From Candidatus Villigracilis proximus (GTDB lineage Bacteria; Chloroflexota; Anaerolineae; Anaerolineales; Villigracilaceae): a stretch of 49,037 bases of DNA. The position numbers and the translations under genes are program-made. The DNA is taken from the NCBI GenBank assembly GCA_016715195.1, contig JADKBB010000043.1:1-49037 (forward strand), written 5' to 3'. Shown here in pieces: positions 33,488-41,835 of the stretch (positions are counted from its first letter, which is position 1; each line of letters begins with the position of its first letter). Under the pieces are notes generated by a model. That model made no database searches. It was not told the DNA's origin and saw only the letters and a program-made list of their open reading frames with translations.

Positions 33488-33583
33488 GTCCCCTAAACAA
33501 TACTTCAAACAATACTTTTGTATCTAAACGGCAATCGTCATTGCCGTTATATTTTACGCACGTTGATTCAAAAGGTGAAAGCA

Positions 33584-34477
33584 ATGGCAGTGAAGTATCA
33601 AATCAGGATCGAAGGACATTTGGGCAGTCAATGGGCAGACTGGTTTGACGGTTTTTCAATCACCCTCGAAGCGGATGGAAAAACGCTTCTTTCTGGACCT
33701 GTGCCTGATCAGCCGGCCCTATACGGACTGCTACGCAAAGTGAGAGATCTGGGCCTGCCCCTCGTCTCAGTCAATCAAGTTCATTCAATCAAAGGAGAAA
33801 ATATCATGGCAGTTAATACATACAGAACGACGGCAAAAGTAGTGGGCGCGCTATACATTTTAGGGTTTGTTGTGGGCATTGCGGGATCAGTGCTTGGTAC
33901 ACCTGGTCAGCTTGACACAGTCTCTGCCAGGAGCATGATGATCGCAATCGGTGCATTGCTTTGGGTGATCGCCGCTGCTGGTGATACTGCTCACGGAGTG
34001 ATGATGTTCCCGATCCTGAAGCAAAACAACGAACGCATCGCACTTGGTTACTTCGGCGCGAGAATCGTTGAAGCTGCTGTTATCGCCATTTCGGCTTTGT
34101 TCATCCTGCTTCAAATTCCGCTGGGTGTCGAGTTTTTGAAAGCAAGCACTTCTGAAATCCCTTATCTTCAATTCTTGAGCGTTTTGTTCGTACAGTCACA
34201 GGCTTATTCCTATCAGATCGGCATGATCGCTTTAGGGATGGCTGGCTTGACACTTTGCTACGGATTTTATCGGGCAAAGTTGGTGCCGCAGCTTTTCGTC
34301 GTTTGGGGTTTCATTGGATATGTGAGCTTTCTGCTCGGATCCATGCTTGAAGTCCTAGGCTTCAATTTACAACTGCTCCACACACTTCCGGGCGGCTTAT
34401 GGGAAATGTCCATTGGCGTGTGGTTGATCGCCAAGGGATTCAATTCAGCTGCGTTTGTTTCTGAGTCTGCAAAATAA
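33584..34477 (+). CDS. Small conserved domain read through into DUF4386 membrane protein
   Basis: Two units share one frame. Residues 1-70 (MAVKYQIRIEGHLGSQWADW, FDGFSITLEADGKTLLSGPV, PDQPALYGLLRKVRDLGLPL) look like a small standalone cytoplasmic protein usually found as its own gene. The second unit starts at an internal ATG (33806) with its own AAAGGAGAA site and encodes about 223 residues with six helices (TAKVVGALYILGFVVGIAGS) of the DUF4386 family. No stop separates them, so a 297-residue fusion could be made. The internal ribosome site suggests the second start is still used. Function is unknown for both. A frame open back to a TTG at 33518 has no ribosome site. Confidence 0.75.
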   Translation: MAVKYQIRIEGHLGSQWADWFDGFSITLEADGKTLLSGPVPDQPALYGLLRKVRDLGLPLVSVNQVHSIKGENIMAVNTYRTTAKVVGALYILGFVVGIAGSVLGTPGQLDTVSARSMMIAIGALLWVIAAAGDTAHGVMMFPILKQNNERIALGYFGARIVEAAVIAISALFILLQIPLGVEFLKASTSEIPYLQFLSVLFVQSQAYSYQIGMIALGMAGLTLCYGFYRAKLVPQLFVVWGFIGYVSFLLGSMLEVLGFNLQLLHTLPGGLWEMSIGVWLIAKGFNSAAFVSESAK

Positions 34478-34485
34478 AGCAAAGT

Positions 34486-34547
34486 TGTACGGGCGACCCG
34501 TCAATATCGTTGAATACCCTTGACGTTATGGGCAGGTCGCCCCTACA
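34486..34547. repeat. REP-like inverted repeat
   Basis: Outer arms 34486-34498 and 34535-34547 match at 12 of 13 positions (GGGCGACC / GGTCGCCC core), and inner arms CGTCAA (34499-34504) and TTGACG (34520-34525) continue the stem. It fills the gap between the two DUF4386 genes and resembles GC-rich dispersed intergenic palindromes of large bacterial genomes. Confidence 0.65.
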
Positions 34548-34566
34548 TAAATTAAAAGGAAAAATA

Positions 34567-35283
34567 ATGACTGCATATAAAAGTTCAATCCAAATGACCG
34601 CCAGAATTGCCGCGATCTTAACCCTTCTTATCGTAGTGCTTGCGCCATTCAGCATGCTGTACATCCCCACAACACTGGTTGTGCCCGACGATGCGGCAAT
34701 GACAGCCAATAACATCATGGCTTCCCAAGGTTTGTTCCGCGCTGGCATGGTCAGCGACTCAATTGTCTTTTTGATCGAGATCGTGTTGACTGTGCTCCTC
34801 TATGTTTTAGTCAAGCCAGTGGACAAAACTCTTTCTCTGGCGGCCGCGTTTTCCCGTCTGGCGATGACCGTTATTCAGGGAATCAATTTACTCAACCATT
34901 TTATTGTTTTACTGCTCTTAAGTGGTGCAAGTTATTTGACCGTATTTGCACCAGATCAATTGCAGGCACTCGTGCTGCTGTTTCTCAATGCACATGAATC
35001 GGTAACCCTGATTTGGGGGTTGTTTTTTGGACTGCATCTTTTGGTCTTTGGTTATCTGGTTTACAAGTCAGGCTACCTTCCTAAGTTTTTGGGCATCATC
35101 TTGTTTGTTGTAGCTTTGTGTTATTTCATTCAAGACTTTGGAAATATACTTTTCCCCCAATACAAGGCGCTCTTCACCTCGATCGGTTCTCTTGCGTTTC
35201 TTGAAATTGTATTTCCCTTGTGGCTTTTGATTAAGGGAGTCAACGTTGAACAATGGGAGAAACGCATTGCTGAGTCTGCATAA
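34567..35283 (+). CDS. DUF4386-family membrane protein
   Basis: 238 residues with about six helices (ARIAAILTLLIVVLAPFSML, IVFLIEIVLTVLLYVLVKPV, FGLHLLVFGYLVYKSGYLPK). The YKSGYLPKFLGI motif near residue 165 and overall plan match DUF4386, the same family as the preceding gene although the sequences are well diverged. AAAAGGAAAAATA precedes the ATG; a frame open back to 34510 covers the REP-like repeat and is not used. Function unknown. Confidence 0.85.
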   Translation: MTAYKSSIQMTARIAAILTLLIVVLAPFSMLYIPTTLVVPDDAAMTANNIMASQGLFRAGMVSDSIVFLIEIVLTVLLYVLVKPVDKTLSLAAAFSRLAMTVIQGINLLNHFIVLLLLSGASYLTVFAPDQLQALVLLFLNAHESVTLIWGLFFGLHLLVFGYLVYKSGYLPKFLGIILFVVALCYFIQDFGNILFPQYKALFTSIGSLAFLEIVFPLWLLIKGVNVEQWEKRIAESA

Positions 35284-35306
35284 GCATGGCGAGATAAAGG
35301 TGACTT

Positions 35307-36137
35307 ATGTCAATTAATCCATTCCTAAATTCTGAGTGCCAGTTACGTAATGGGTGGTGGATTCTCATATTTTTTCTTGTACTTGCTGCATTACTTGTGC
35401 CAACTTTAATAGTCGCGCAGCAAAACTCAATGGATGTTTCCATTGGATTGCAAGCCGTTATCATCGTGGTCGCTTCATTTATTTGTCAATTACTGCGGCG
35501 CAAATCAATGAGTGAACTGTTGGGAGAATTTAATATGCGCTGGCTCAAGGAACTTGGTCTGGGCGGCTTAATTGGTTCCGCGCTGATGATTGTCCCCGCA
35601 CTCATCCTGTGGATATTTGGCTGGGTCCATTGGGAGTGGAATCCCGCTGGTGTCTCAACCTTACTGTCAACTGTGCTGCTCTTTGCAGGAGTTGCGGCAG
35701 CGGAAGAATTGTTGTTCCGGGGATTCGTTTTCCAGCGTCTTATTGCCGGTCTTGGCCAGTGGCCGGCCCAATTAATTCTGGCAGCTTATTTTCTGCTTAC
35801 GCATTTGAATAACCCCGGCATGACAGGTGATGTTAAAGTTTTAGCGAGTATTAATATTTTTATCGCCTCGCTCGTGTTTGGGTTGGCTTTCATCCGTACC
35901 CAAAGCCTTGCCATGCCGCTGGGTCTGCATTTTATGGCAAATTTTATACAAGGGGGTGTGCTTGGCTTTGGCGTGAGTGGCACAGATCAATCGGGATTAC
36001 TGAAGCCCATCTTTAGTGACGTTCCAAACTGGCTGACCGGTGGTCAATTTGGATTGGAAGCCAGCGTGTTCGGTTTGGTTTGTGTTGTGACCGTATGGAT
36101 ACTATTTCAGAGATGGGATGTGGCAAAGGCATATTGA
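35307..36137 (+). CDS. CPBP family intramembrane metalloprotease (CAAX protease-like)
   Basis: 276 residues, about eight helices. The three catalytic motifs are present: AAAEELLFRGFVFQRL (EExxxR, about residue 131), LLTHLNNPG (His) and MPLGLHFMANFIQGG (HxxxN). The fold cleaves peptides in the membrane and includes bacteriocin-immunity and Abi proteins. AAAGGTGACTT precedes the ATG, 23 bases after the DUF4386 stop. Substrate unknown. Confidence 0.92.
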   Translation: MSINPFLNSECQLRNGWWILIFFLVLAALLVPTLIVAQQNSMDVSIGLQAVIIVVASFICQLLRRKSMSELLGEFNMRWLKELGLGGLIGSALMIVPALILWIFGWVHWEWNPAGVSTLLSTVLLFAGVAAAEELLFRGFVFQRLIAGLGQWPAQLILAAYFLLTHLNNPGMTGDVKVLASINIFIASLVFGLAFIRTQSLAMPLGLHFMANFIQGGVLGFGVSGTDQSGLLKPIFSDVPNWLTGGQFGLEASVFGLVCVVTVWILFQRWDVAKAY

Positions 36138-36148
36138 TTTGTAAATGA

Positions 36149-36275
36149 TCACTCCATCATGATCTTCGGACAACTGCGATGGTGCGATGATAGGCTCCTG
36201 CCGACAGATTGAGTTGACTCATGCACCGCGCGATGTCGCCGCCCGCATCAGACTCTGGCCTTTGTGGAAATTCAT
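36149..36275 (-). pseudogene. comM/yifB fragment R1, C-terminal part
   Basis: Read on the - strand with frame changes: KGQSLMRAA, then MSQLNLSAGAYHRTIA, then PKIMME and TGA at 36149. ComM proteins end with SLMRAAM.QLNLSARAYHRI, a TIADL helix and LQYRP. A deletion has removed most of the last helix. The 250-base gap 36138-36387 holds this fragment and probably a promoter for the propeller remnant. Confidence 0.65.
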
Positions 36276-36387
36276 AGCGATCCATTCCGCCTTAATTCGG
36301 ATTACATCCGCCCCTGAAAATTAGCTACTTGTTAGTAGTATTGAAAACTGGCAGAATGCTAAAATCACACGAGGTTAATCATCTGCC

Positions 36388-36884
36388 ATGAAGCGCATAC
36401 TCTGGCTTTTTTTGTTGTAATTTTCGGGTTTTCTATTTCGCCTCATATGGATGGACTCGCCGCACCATCGACAGGTGCGGCTTTTGATATTGACCTGAAC
36501 GTTGCGACCGGCAGCATTATCCAATTCGAACATCTCAACATTGAAGACGGACTCTCTCAAAACGCCGGGCTGGAAGACAGCCGTGGCTACCTGTGGATCG
36601 GCACACAGGATGGACTGAACCGTTATGATGGGTATGGGTTCAAGATTTACAAACACGATCCCGATGACCCCAATTCGATTAGCTATAACAGCATCCTTTC
36701 GATGGGGGAGGACAAAAACGGTTCACTCTGGATCGGGACTTGGGGCGGTGGACTGAACCGTTATAACCCTGCGACCGAAACCTTCACCCGCTACCTGCCC
36801 GACCCCGAAGACCCGGCAAGCCTCAGCAATGGAACGATCATTTCCATCAAAGGCGATTCAATATGGAGCATGGGAGACCAATGA
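36388..36884 (+). pseudogene. Two-component propeller (Reg_prop) protein, 5' remnant
   Basis: ATG at 36388 starts a signal peptide (MKRILWLFLL) that hits TAA at once; one frame change restores IFGFSISPHMDGLAAPSTG. The exported part reads IIQFEHLNIEDGLSQNAGLE, DSRGYLWIGTQDGLNRYDGY and NGSLWIGTWGGGLNRYNPAT, the repeating blades of the two-component regulator propeller that precede a kinase in hybrid sensors. The gene stops at 36884 after about two blades; a full protein has over a thousand residues. Only the 5' end survives. Confidence 0.85.
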
Positions 36885-36926
36885 ACCGATTTGTATCGGT
36901 CAATGACCTATCCATCTGACCAGTGC

Positions 36927-36953
36927 AAGACTCTCTCAACGACGGGGAGTCTT
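36927..36953 (+). terminator. Rho-independent terminator
   Basis: AAGACTC (36927-36933) pairs with GAGTCTT (36947-36953), followed by TTTGTTTAT. It lies after the propeller remnant and before the hydrolase gene. Confidence 0.75.
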
Positions 36954-37004
36954 TTTGTTTATCTAGTGTATCATGATGGCAAAAGACACTAAAAAGGAGT
37001 TGTA

Positions 37005-38231
37005 ATGAAAATCATTCTAAATATTCTGATTGCCACTCTTGTAATGCTGCTTTGTCTGCCAGTGGTTTTATTGCCATTGACAACCTCCGTCCCCGCGTGG
37101 AGCTGGATACTGCTCGCCCTTGCCGATGTGGTGTTAATCGTCGTTCTATTCCGCATCACTCCCATTCGACGCGGCATCACCATTGGGCTTTCTGGTATGA
37201 CTCTTGTTTCCATCCTCGCAATCATCGCTTCACAAGTCTTCGCGGCTACACCACTCATTACGGATGCAAATGGCGAACCGCTTCCAAACTCTATCGCCAC
37301 ACTCGAAAAAGTGAACCTGAATGGAAGCGAGCAGTGGATCACCATCCGCGGGCAGGATATGAATAATCCGATTCTGTTGAATCTTGGCATGGGCGGTCCC
37401 GGCGGAGGTGGATTTGCAACCCGTTCCCTTTTTGAGCCGTTGGAAAAAGATTTCGTTGTGGTAAGTTGGGATGAGCCCGGCACGGGTAAGTCCTACAATG
37501 CGGTTCCCTTTTCCACACTGAACAAGAAACGTTTCGTCGAAGACGCCCATGCGCTGACCTTGTATCTGCGCGAACGATTCAATCAGGAAAAAATTTATGT
37601 CTATGGCGTTTCGTGGACAAGCATTCTGGGCGTTTGGCTGGTTCAGGAATACCCGGAACTATATTATGCCTACATCGGCAACGGGCAGATGGTCAACGTC
37701 ATCAGGGACGATGTTATGGGCTACGAATTGGCGCTCAACTACTCGGTCGAACGGGGCGATGCGAAAATGGTGGAGACTCTCCAGCGTAATGGTCCACCTC
37801 CTTATACGGGCGAAGATATGTTGGATAAGTATGTCACCTATTTGGATGTGTTGAACGATTATATGCACTCTCCACACTATACAGTCATCGTTCCAATTGT
37901 TCCATTCGTTGCGCCGGAGTATGGGCTGGTTGACAAGATCAACCATACGCGCGGACTGATCCAATCCTTTGAAGTGGTATATCCACAATTGCAGGATGTC
38001 GATTTCACAACACAAGCCGCAAAGCTGGATGTGCCCGTCTACATTTTTGTGGGACGTGATGACGTGAATGCCATGTCGTCGCTGGTGGAGGAATATTTCA
38101 ACATTCTCGAAGCGCCGCACAAAGAATTGATCTGGCTGAATGGCGGGCACGGATTGGATGGAAGTAACCTCGGGCAGTTCGTGGATGTGATGATCAACAA
38201 GGTGCTGGCAGAGACCTATCCAAACAAATGA
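37005..38231 (+). CDS. Alpha/beta hydrolase with N-terminal transmembrane helices
   Basis: 408 residues. Three helices occupy the first 80 residues. The hydrolase domain has the oxyanion-hole GMGGPGGGGFATRS (about residue 127), SWDEPGTGKSY, the nucleophile elbow YGVSWTS with Ser203, a likely acid in VPVYIFVGRDDVNAM and the His in WLNGGHGLDG. The elbow is G-x-S-x-T; the family norm is G-x-S-x-G. The plan matches prolyl-aminopeptidase-like hydrolases. AAAGGAGTTGTA precedes the ATG. Substrate unknown. Confidence 0.88.
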   Translation: MKIILNILIATLVMLLCLPVVLLPLTTSVPAWSWILLALADVVLIVVLFRITPIRRGITIGLSGMTLVSILAIIASQVFAATPLITDANGEPLPNSIATLEKVNLNGSEQWITIRGQDMNNPILLNLGMGGPGGGGFATRSLFEPLEKDFVVVSWDEPGTGKSYNAVPFSTLNKKRFVEDAHALTLYLRERFNQEKIYVYGVSWTSILGVWLVQEYPELYYAYIGNGQMVNVIRDDVMGYELALNYSVERGDAKMVETLQRNGPPPYTGEDMLDKYVTYLDVLNDYMHSPHYTVIVPIVPFVAPEYGLVDKINHTRGLIQSFEVVYPQLQDVDFTTQAAKLDVPVYIFVGRDDVNAMSSLVEEYFNILEAPHKELIWLNGGHGLDGSNLGQFVDVMINKVLAETYPNK

Positions 38232-38295
38232 ATTACAAGGAGAAAAACTTCCTCGGTAAAAAGATACATACACAATGCATCATGCAAAAGACGAT

Positions 38296-38307
38296 GGTCG
38301 ATCGACC
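38296..38307. promoter_or_regulatory. Perfect 12-bp palindrome upstream of the ABC-2 operon
   Basis: GGTCGATCGACC, about 170 bases before the ATPase gene. An imperfect stem follows (GGATAGT 38317-38323 with ACTATCC 38361-38367, and GACTCC with GGAGTT inside). The 248-base gap 38232-38479 otherwise shows no gene. Either structure could be an operator or the 3' hairpin of the hydrolase transcript. Confidence 0.3.
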
Positions 38308-38479
38308 CATCCATTTGGATAGTAAAGACTCCCTTATTCGATTAGGAGGAGTTCCTTCCAACTATCCAGGTGGCTAGTATCATCGAATCAGTGACCATTT
38401 AGAATAAAATGCAACCTCTCTACCCCTTGTCTCGTAAACAAACTGCCATTCTGAAATCACTGAATTATTGGAGACCATT

Positions 38480-39349
38480 ATGCAACTTACGATCAACAAG
38501 CTCGGCAAAGAATACAAACGCGGATTTTGGGGACTCAAAGATTTTTCCCTTGAAATTAAACCTGGCATTTTAGGATTGCTCGGCCCGAACGGCGCGGGCA
38601 AATCCACATTCATGCGCATGCTCGCCACCATCACCAAACCCACAGACGGAACGATCACATGGAACGGCGTGGACGTTGTGAAAAGCCCCGACACATTGCG
38701 TGACGTGCTCGGATATCTTCCGCAGGATTTCGGCGTGTACCCAAACCTCAACGCCGTTGAATTCCTCGAATACATGGCCGCCATCAAAGGACTCGACGCC
38801 GCATCCGCAAAGAAACGCATTGACGAACTTCTGCAACTTGTGAATCTTGTGGAAGCCGCGAAACGTCCGCTGGGTGGATATTCAGGCGGCATGAAGCAGC
38901 GCGTGGGAATCGCGCAGGCCCTGCTCAACGATCCGCAATTGCTCATCGTAGATGAACCCACTGTCGGCCTCGATCCCGAAGAACGAGTCCGCTTCAGGAA
39001 TCTGCTCTCAGATTTATCGGGAGAAAGAATCGTGATCCTTTCCACGCACATTGTTTCAGATGTGGAAGCGACCGCCACGCATATTGCGCTCGTCAACAAA
39101 GGTCAACTCTTGCGCGAGGACGCGCCTGAAAATCTGCTCAAAGAACTTGAAAATAAAGTTTGGGAGTGGACAGTCCAAAGCGACGACCTGCCTGCGCTCA
39201 AACAAAAGCACATCGTCAGCGGAACCATCCGCAGAAGCGACGGCGTTCAAGTGCGCGTGGTCAGCGCGGAGAAACCCGAAGCACAGGCAGAGAATGCCTC
39301 GCCAAATCTTGAAGACGCATATCTCTATTTCATCGGCGGTAAACAATGA
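38480..39349 (+). CDS. ABC-2 type transporter ATP-binding protein
   Basis: 289 residues. Walker A is GLLGPNGAGKSTFMRML, Q-loop LGYLPQDFGVYP, signature YSGGMKQRVGIAQALL, Walker B LLIVDEPTVGLDPEER, and the H-loop His lies in ILSTHIVSDVE. The C-terminal extension is typical of CcmA/YhaQ-like subunits of ABC-2 exporters. The start is at MQLTINKLGKEY with GGAG upstream; an in-frame TTG four codons earlier is less likely. It overlaps the permease gene by ATGA. Confidence 0.94.
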   Translation: MQLTINKLGKEYKRGFWGLKDFSLEIKPGILGLLGPNGAGKSTFMRMLATITKPTDGTITWNGVDVVKSPDTLRDVLGYLPQDFGVYPNLNAVEFLEYMAAIKGLDAASAKKRIDELLQLVNLVEAAKRPLGGYSGGMKQRVGIAQALLNDPQLLIVDEPTVGLDPEERVRFRNLLSDLSGERIVILSTHIVSDVEATATHIALVNKGQLLREDAPENLLKELENKVWEWTVQSDDLPALKQKHIVSGTIRRSDGVQVRVVSAEKPEAQAENASPNLEDAYLYFIGGKQ

Positions 39350-40908
39350 AATCAGCGCGCGTCATCTATCATTTAGCCCGCGCCGATTTTTTGGAACGTG
39401 TGCGCCGTTATAGTTTTCTCGTCATGCTTGGGCTGGCGGCATTGCTCGGTTATCAAACCGCCATTGGCAATGTGCGCTTGCAGCTTGGCGATTATCGCGG
39501 CGAGTTCAACTCCGCATGGGTCGGCGGCATGATGTCGATCATCGCGACCTTCTTCATTGGCTGGTTCGGTTTCTATCTCGTCAAAGGCTCCGTCGCACGT
39601 GACCGCGAAACAGGCGTCGGGCAGATCATGGCCACCACGCCCATGACCCGTCCGCTGTACACGCTCGGCAAATGGATCAGCAACTTCGCCGTCTTAATGC
39701 TGATGGTCGTCATCCTCGCCATCTTCGGCATCGTCATTCAACTGCTCAGCGGCGAAAGCACACAAGTAAACATCAGCGCATACCTGCTGCCATTTGTCTT
39801 CATCGTCATGCCGCTCATGGCGCTCGTCGCCGCGGTGGCCGTGCTCTTTGAAGCCATCCCATTTTTATCGGGCGGCTTCGGCAACATCGTTTATTTTTTC
39901 GGCTTCATCATGATGCTCCCGCTCATCATGGAGCAGGATTTCATCAACACCTACCCAGCCATCGAACCGATGGGTCTCGCCCTGCTCAAAGCCGACATGA
40001 CCGAAGAAGTTCTCAAAGTCTTTCCCGATTACGACAACAGCTTCATGCTCGGCGGCATGGACACGCCCATCATCGGCACCTTCACCTGGACAGGCATCGA
40101 ATGGACTCCCGCCATCATCGCCACCCGCTTCGCCTTCATCGGCCTCGCCATTCTTTTGACATTGCTCGCCGCGATCTTCTTCGATAGATTCGATCCCTCG
40201 CGCGCAAAACCCAAGAGGATAAAAAGCACCGCCTCAGACTCTGCGCCCGCGCCTGTTTCAACATCTCAAGCATTACCCACGCCCCGTCTGACTCCTCTCA
40301 ACGCCGCCGCGAATGGATTCAGTTTCTCAAGAGTCCTCGTTGCTGAATTAAAACTGCTGCTCAAAGGTCAACGCTGGTGGTGGTACATCGCCGCCGCAGG
40401 ACTCATCATCGCCTGCTTCGCGAATCCATCTGCGACCACGCGTGAGATCGTTCTGCCAATGGCATGGATCTGGCCCATCTTAATTTGGTCAGCCATCGGC
40501 AACCGTGAAATTCACAACAACGTCCAGCAGTTGACCTTCTCCTCCGCATCCCCGCTCATGCGTCAACTCCCCGCGCAATGGATCGCAGGCTTCATCGTCA
40601 CGCTCATCATGGCAAGCGGCGCAGCGTTGAGATTTACAATTGACGGTGACACTGTCGGCCTACTGGCATTGTTCTCAGCTGCGTTCTTCATTCCATCCCT
40701 TGCCCTCGCCTCAGGCGTGTGGAGCGGAACCAGCAAACTCTTTGAAATTCTGTACATGGTCATCTGGTATCTTGGCCCGCTCAACAAAGTCCCCGGGCTG
40801 GATTTCATCGGCTCGCACAGCAACGGGTATCCGCAGATGTTCATCCCCTTTTCAATTGTATTGATCGCCTTTGCCGTCTTTGGAAGGTCACGGCAGTTGA
40901 GAAATTAA
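39346..40908 (+). CDS. ABC-2 type transporter permease
   Basis: 520 residues, about twelve helices in two halves joined by a loop near residue 300 (rich in Pro, Ser and Ala). The N-terminal half has MLGLAALLGYQTAIGNVRLQ, a long outside loop and VGQIMATTPMTRPLYTLGKW, a segment typical of ABC-2 permeases. It forms an exporter with the preceding ATPase. The cargo is unknown. Intact. Confidence 0.88.
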   Translation: MKSARVIYHLARADFLERVRRYSFLVMLGLAALLGYQTAIGNVRLQLGDYRGEFNSAWVGGMMSIIATFFIGWFGFYLVKGSVARDRETGVGQIMATTPMTRPLYTLGKWISNFAVLMLMVVILAIFGIVIQLLSGESTQVNISAYLLPFVFIVMPLMALVAAVAVLFEAIPFLSGGFGNIVYFFGFIMMLPLIMEQDFINTYPAIEPMGLALLKADMTEEVLKVFPDYDNSFMLGGMDTPIIGTFTWTGIEWTPAIIATRFAFIGLAILLTLLAAIFFDRFDPSRAKPKRIKSTASDSAPAPVSTSQALPTPRLTPLNAAANGFSFSRVLVAELKLLLKGQRWWWYIAAAGLIIACFANPSATTREIVLPMAWIWPILIWSAIGNREIHNNVQQLTFSSASPLMRQLPAQWIAGFIVTLIMASGAALRFTIDGDTVGLLALFSAAFFIPSLALASGVWSGTSKLFEILYMVIWYLGPLNKVPGLDFIGSHSNGYPQMFIPFSIVLIAFAVFGRSRQLRN

Positions 40909-40953
40909 TCAAAATAAAGAGCTTGGTGGTCCGGCCAAGTTACATTCAATACA

Positions 40954-41095
40954 TCACAAGCATTGTCCCACGATGACCTTCGGACGATATTGCAGCGACC
41001 CTGCTAGTGGCGGTGGCTGATCTCATCACCTCCTGCCAAATCCGCAATCGTGCGGGATAACTTGAGGATACGATGATATGCCTTCCAGCAAGCTC
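40954..41095 (-). pseudogene. comM/yifB fragment R2, C-terminal part
   Basis: On the - strand KAYHRILKLSRTIADLAGGD and EIS are read in one frame. After a short indel the sequence continues as LQYRPKVIVGQCL and TGA at 40954. This is the last helix and tail of ComM-family Mg-chelatase-like ATPases (SARAYHRILKLARTIADLAG...HLAEALQYR). Nothing of the ATPase core lies upstream. Confidence 0.75.
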
Positions 41096-41198
41096 TTCTG
41101 TGCGGATTAGAAATGTAGATAGGCAATAAGACGAGGCTTTGGGACTGGAAACTGTCGGTTATTGCAAAAAGTGGAGAGAGCGTTTACGGGAATATTTT

Positions 41199-41314
41199 AA
41201 CGAAAACACCCCTATACATGGGGTGTTTTCGTTTTTCTTGATAGTTTATTCTCTATATTATGGGTGCAAATCGGGAAGGCCGGAATTTATACCCGTATAC
41301 ATGATTTATGCCGC
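41199..41314 (+). repeat. Dispersed intergenic element, copy B
   Basis: A perfect 14-bp hairpin (41199-41212 with 41220-41233), 22 bases identical to copy A (41235-41256), then 58 co-linear bases ending in the shared 31-base core (41284-41314). In frame it reads FFLIVYSLYYGCKSGRPEF and IPVYMIYAALG, then TGA. Hairpin arms differ in sequence from copy A but keep pairing. Confidence 0.75.
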
Positions 41315-41534
41315 ATTGGGATGATTGCAGTTGTCTTGTATATGCTTTTACCTTCATCCGCATGATTTCGCTGTTTTATCCAATATTTGAGCATACCATA
41401 TCTCCCCCAAGTGGCGGAGGCCATCCTTCCCCTGTTGATGGATGCGGCGGCGGAAGGTTCGTTGTAAGATGAATTCATGGTTGGTGATCTGGCTAAGATC
41501 TAGAGTCGCGGAAATGTTTAAGTTCATATATTTT

Positions 41535-41750
41535 ATGATGGAGGTTAAAGTTGACGAATTTGTAGTCAGCCCAAAGAATGGCCATATCACTCATGTAGTG
41601 ATGCGCGAAGGGCGCCTGTGGGGAAAGAAGGATGTGATCATTCCAATTTCGGCGATGGGTGAGACTCGCGAAGATACCGTGTTCCTGAAACTTGATAAGC
41701 ATCAGATCGAGGCACTGCCGACTTTCCCGGTAAACAGGCGCTGGGCTTAA
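41535..41750 (+). pseudogene. PRC-barrel protein, C-terminal remnant
   Basis: The frame reads VDEFVVSPKNGHITHVVMRE, GRLWGKKDVIIPISAMGETR and EDTVFLKLDKHQIEALPTFP, the second PRC-barrel-like repeat of two-repeat stress-associated proteins. The N-terminal repeat is missing: upstream sequence in this frame (from 41442) is not recognisable. An ATG at 41535 could start a short protein but lacks a good ribosome site. Confidence 0.65.
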
Positions 41751-41835
41751 AGTTGAGAGTCGGGTAGTGACCTTCCCGAATATGTAGACAGGTCAAATAA
41801 TAAATTACAAAAAATTCGTAGTGATGGAGAAAATT

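Larger units (their letters stand above)
40909..41534. other. 626-base intergenic region with comM fragment R2 and repeat copy B
   Basis: A short CTTGG/CCAAG hairpin follows the permease (about 40922-40939). The comM fragment R2 lies at 40954-41095 and copy B at 41199-41314. From 41315 to about 41500 nothing is recognised; the end leads into the PRC-barrel remnant. A 61-codon frame (41139-41324) runs through copy B and ends in the conserved peptide. Confidence 0.6.

Noticed and set aside
41139..41324. 61-codon frame through repeat copy B as a definite gene
   Set aside because: No ribosome site, and the part before the hairpin is not shared with copy A; only the shared end is reported as a finding.
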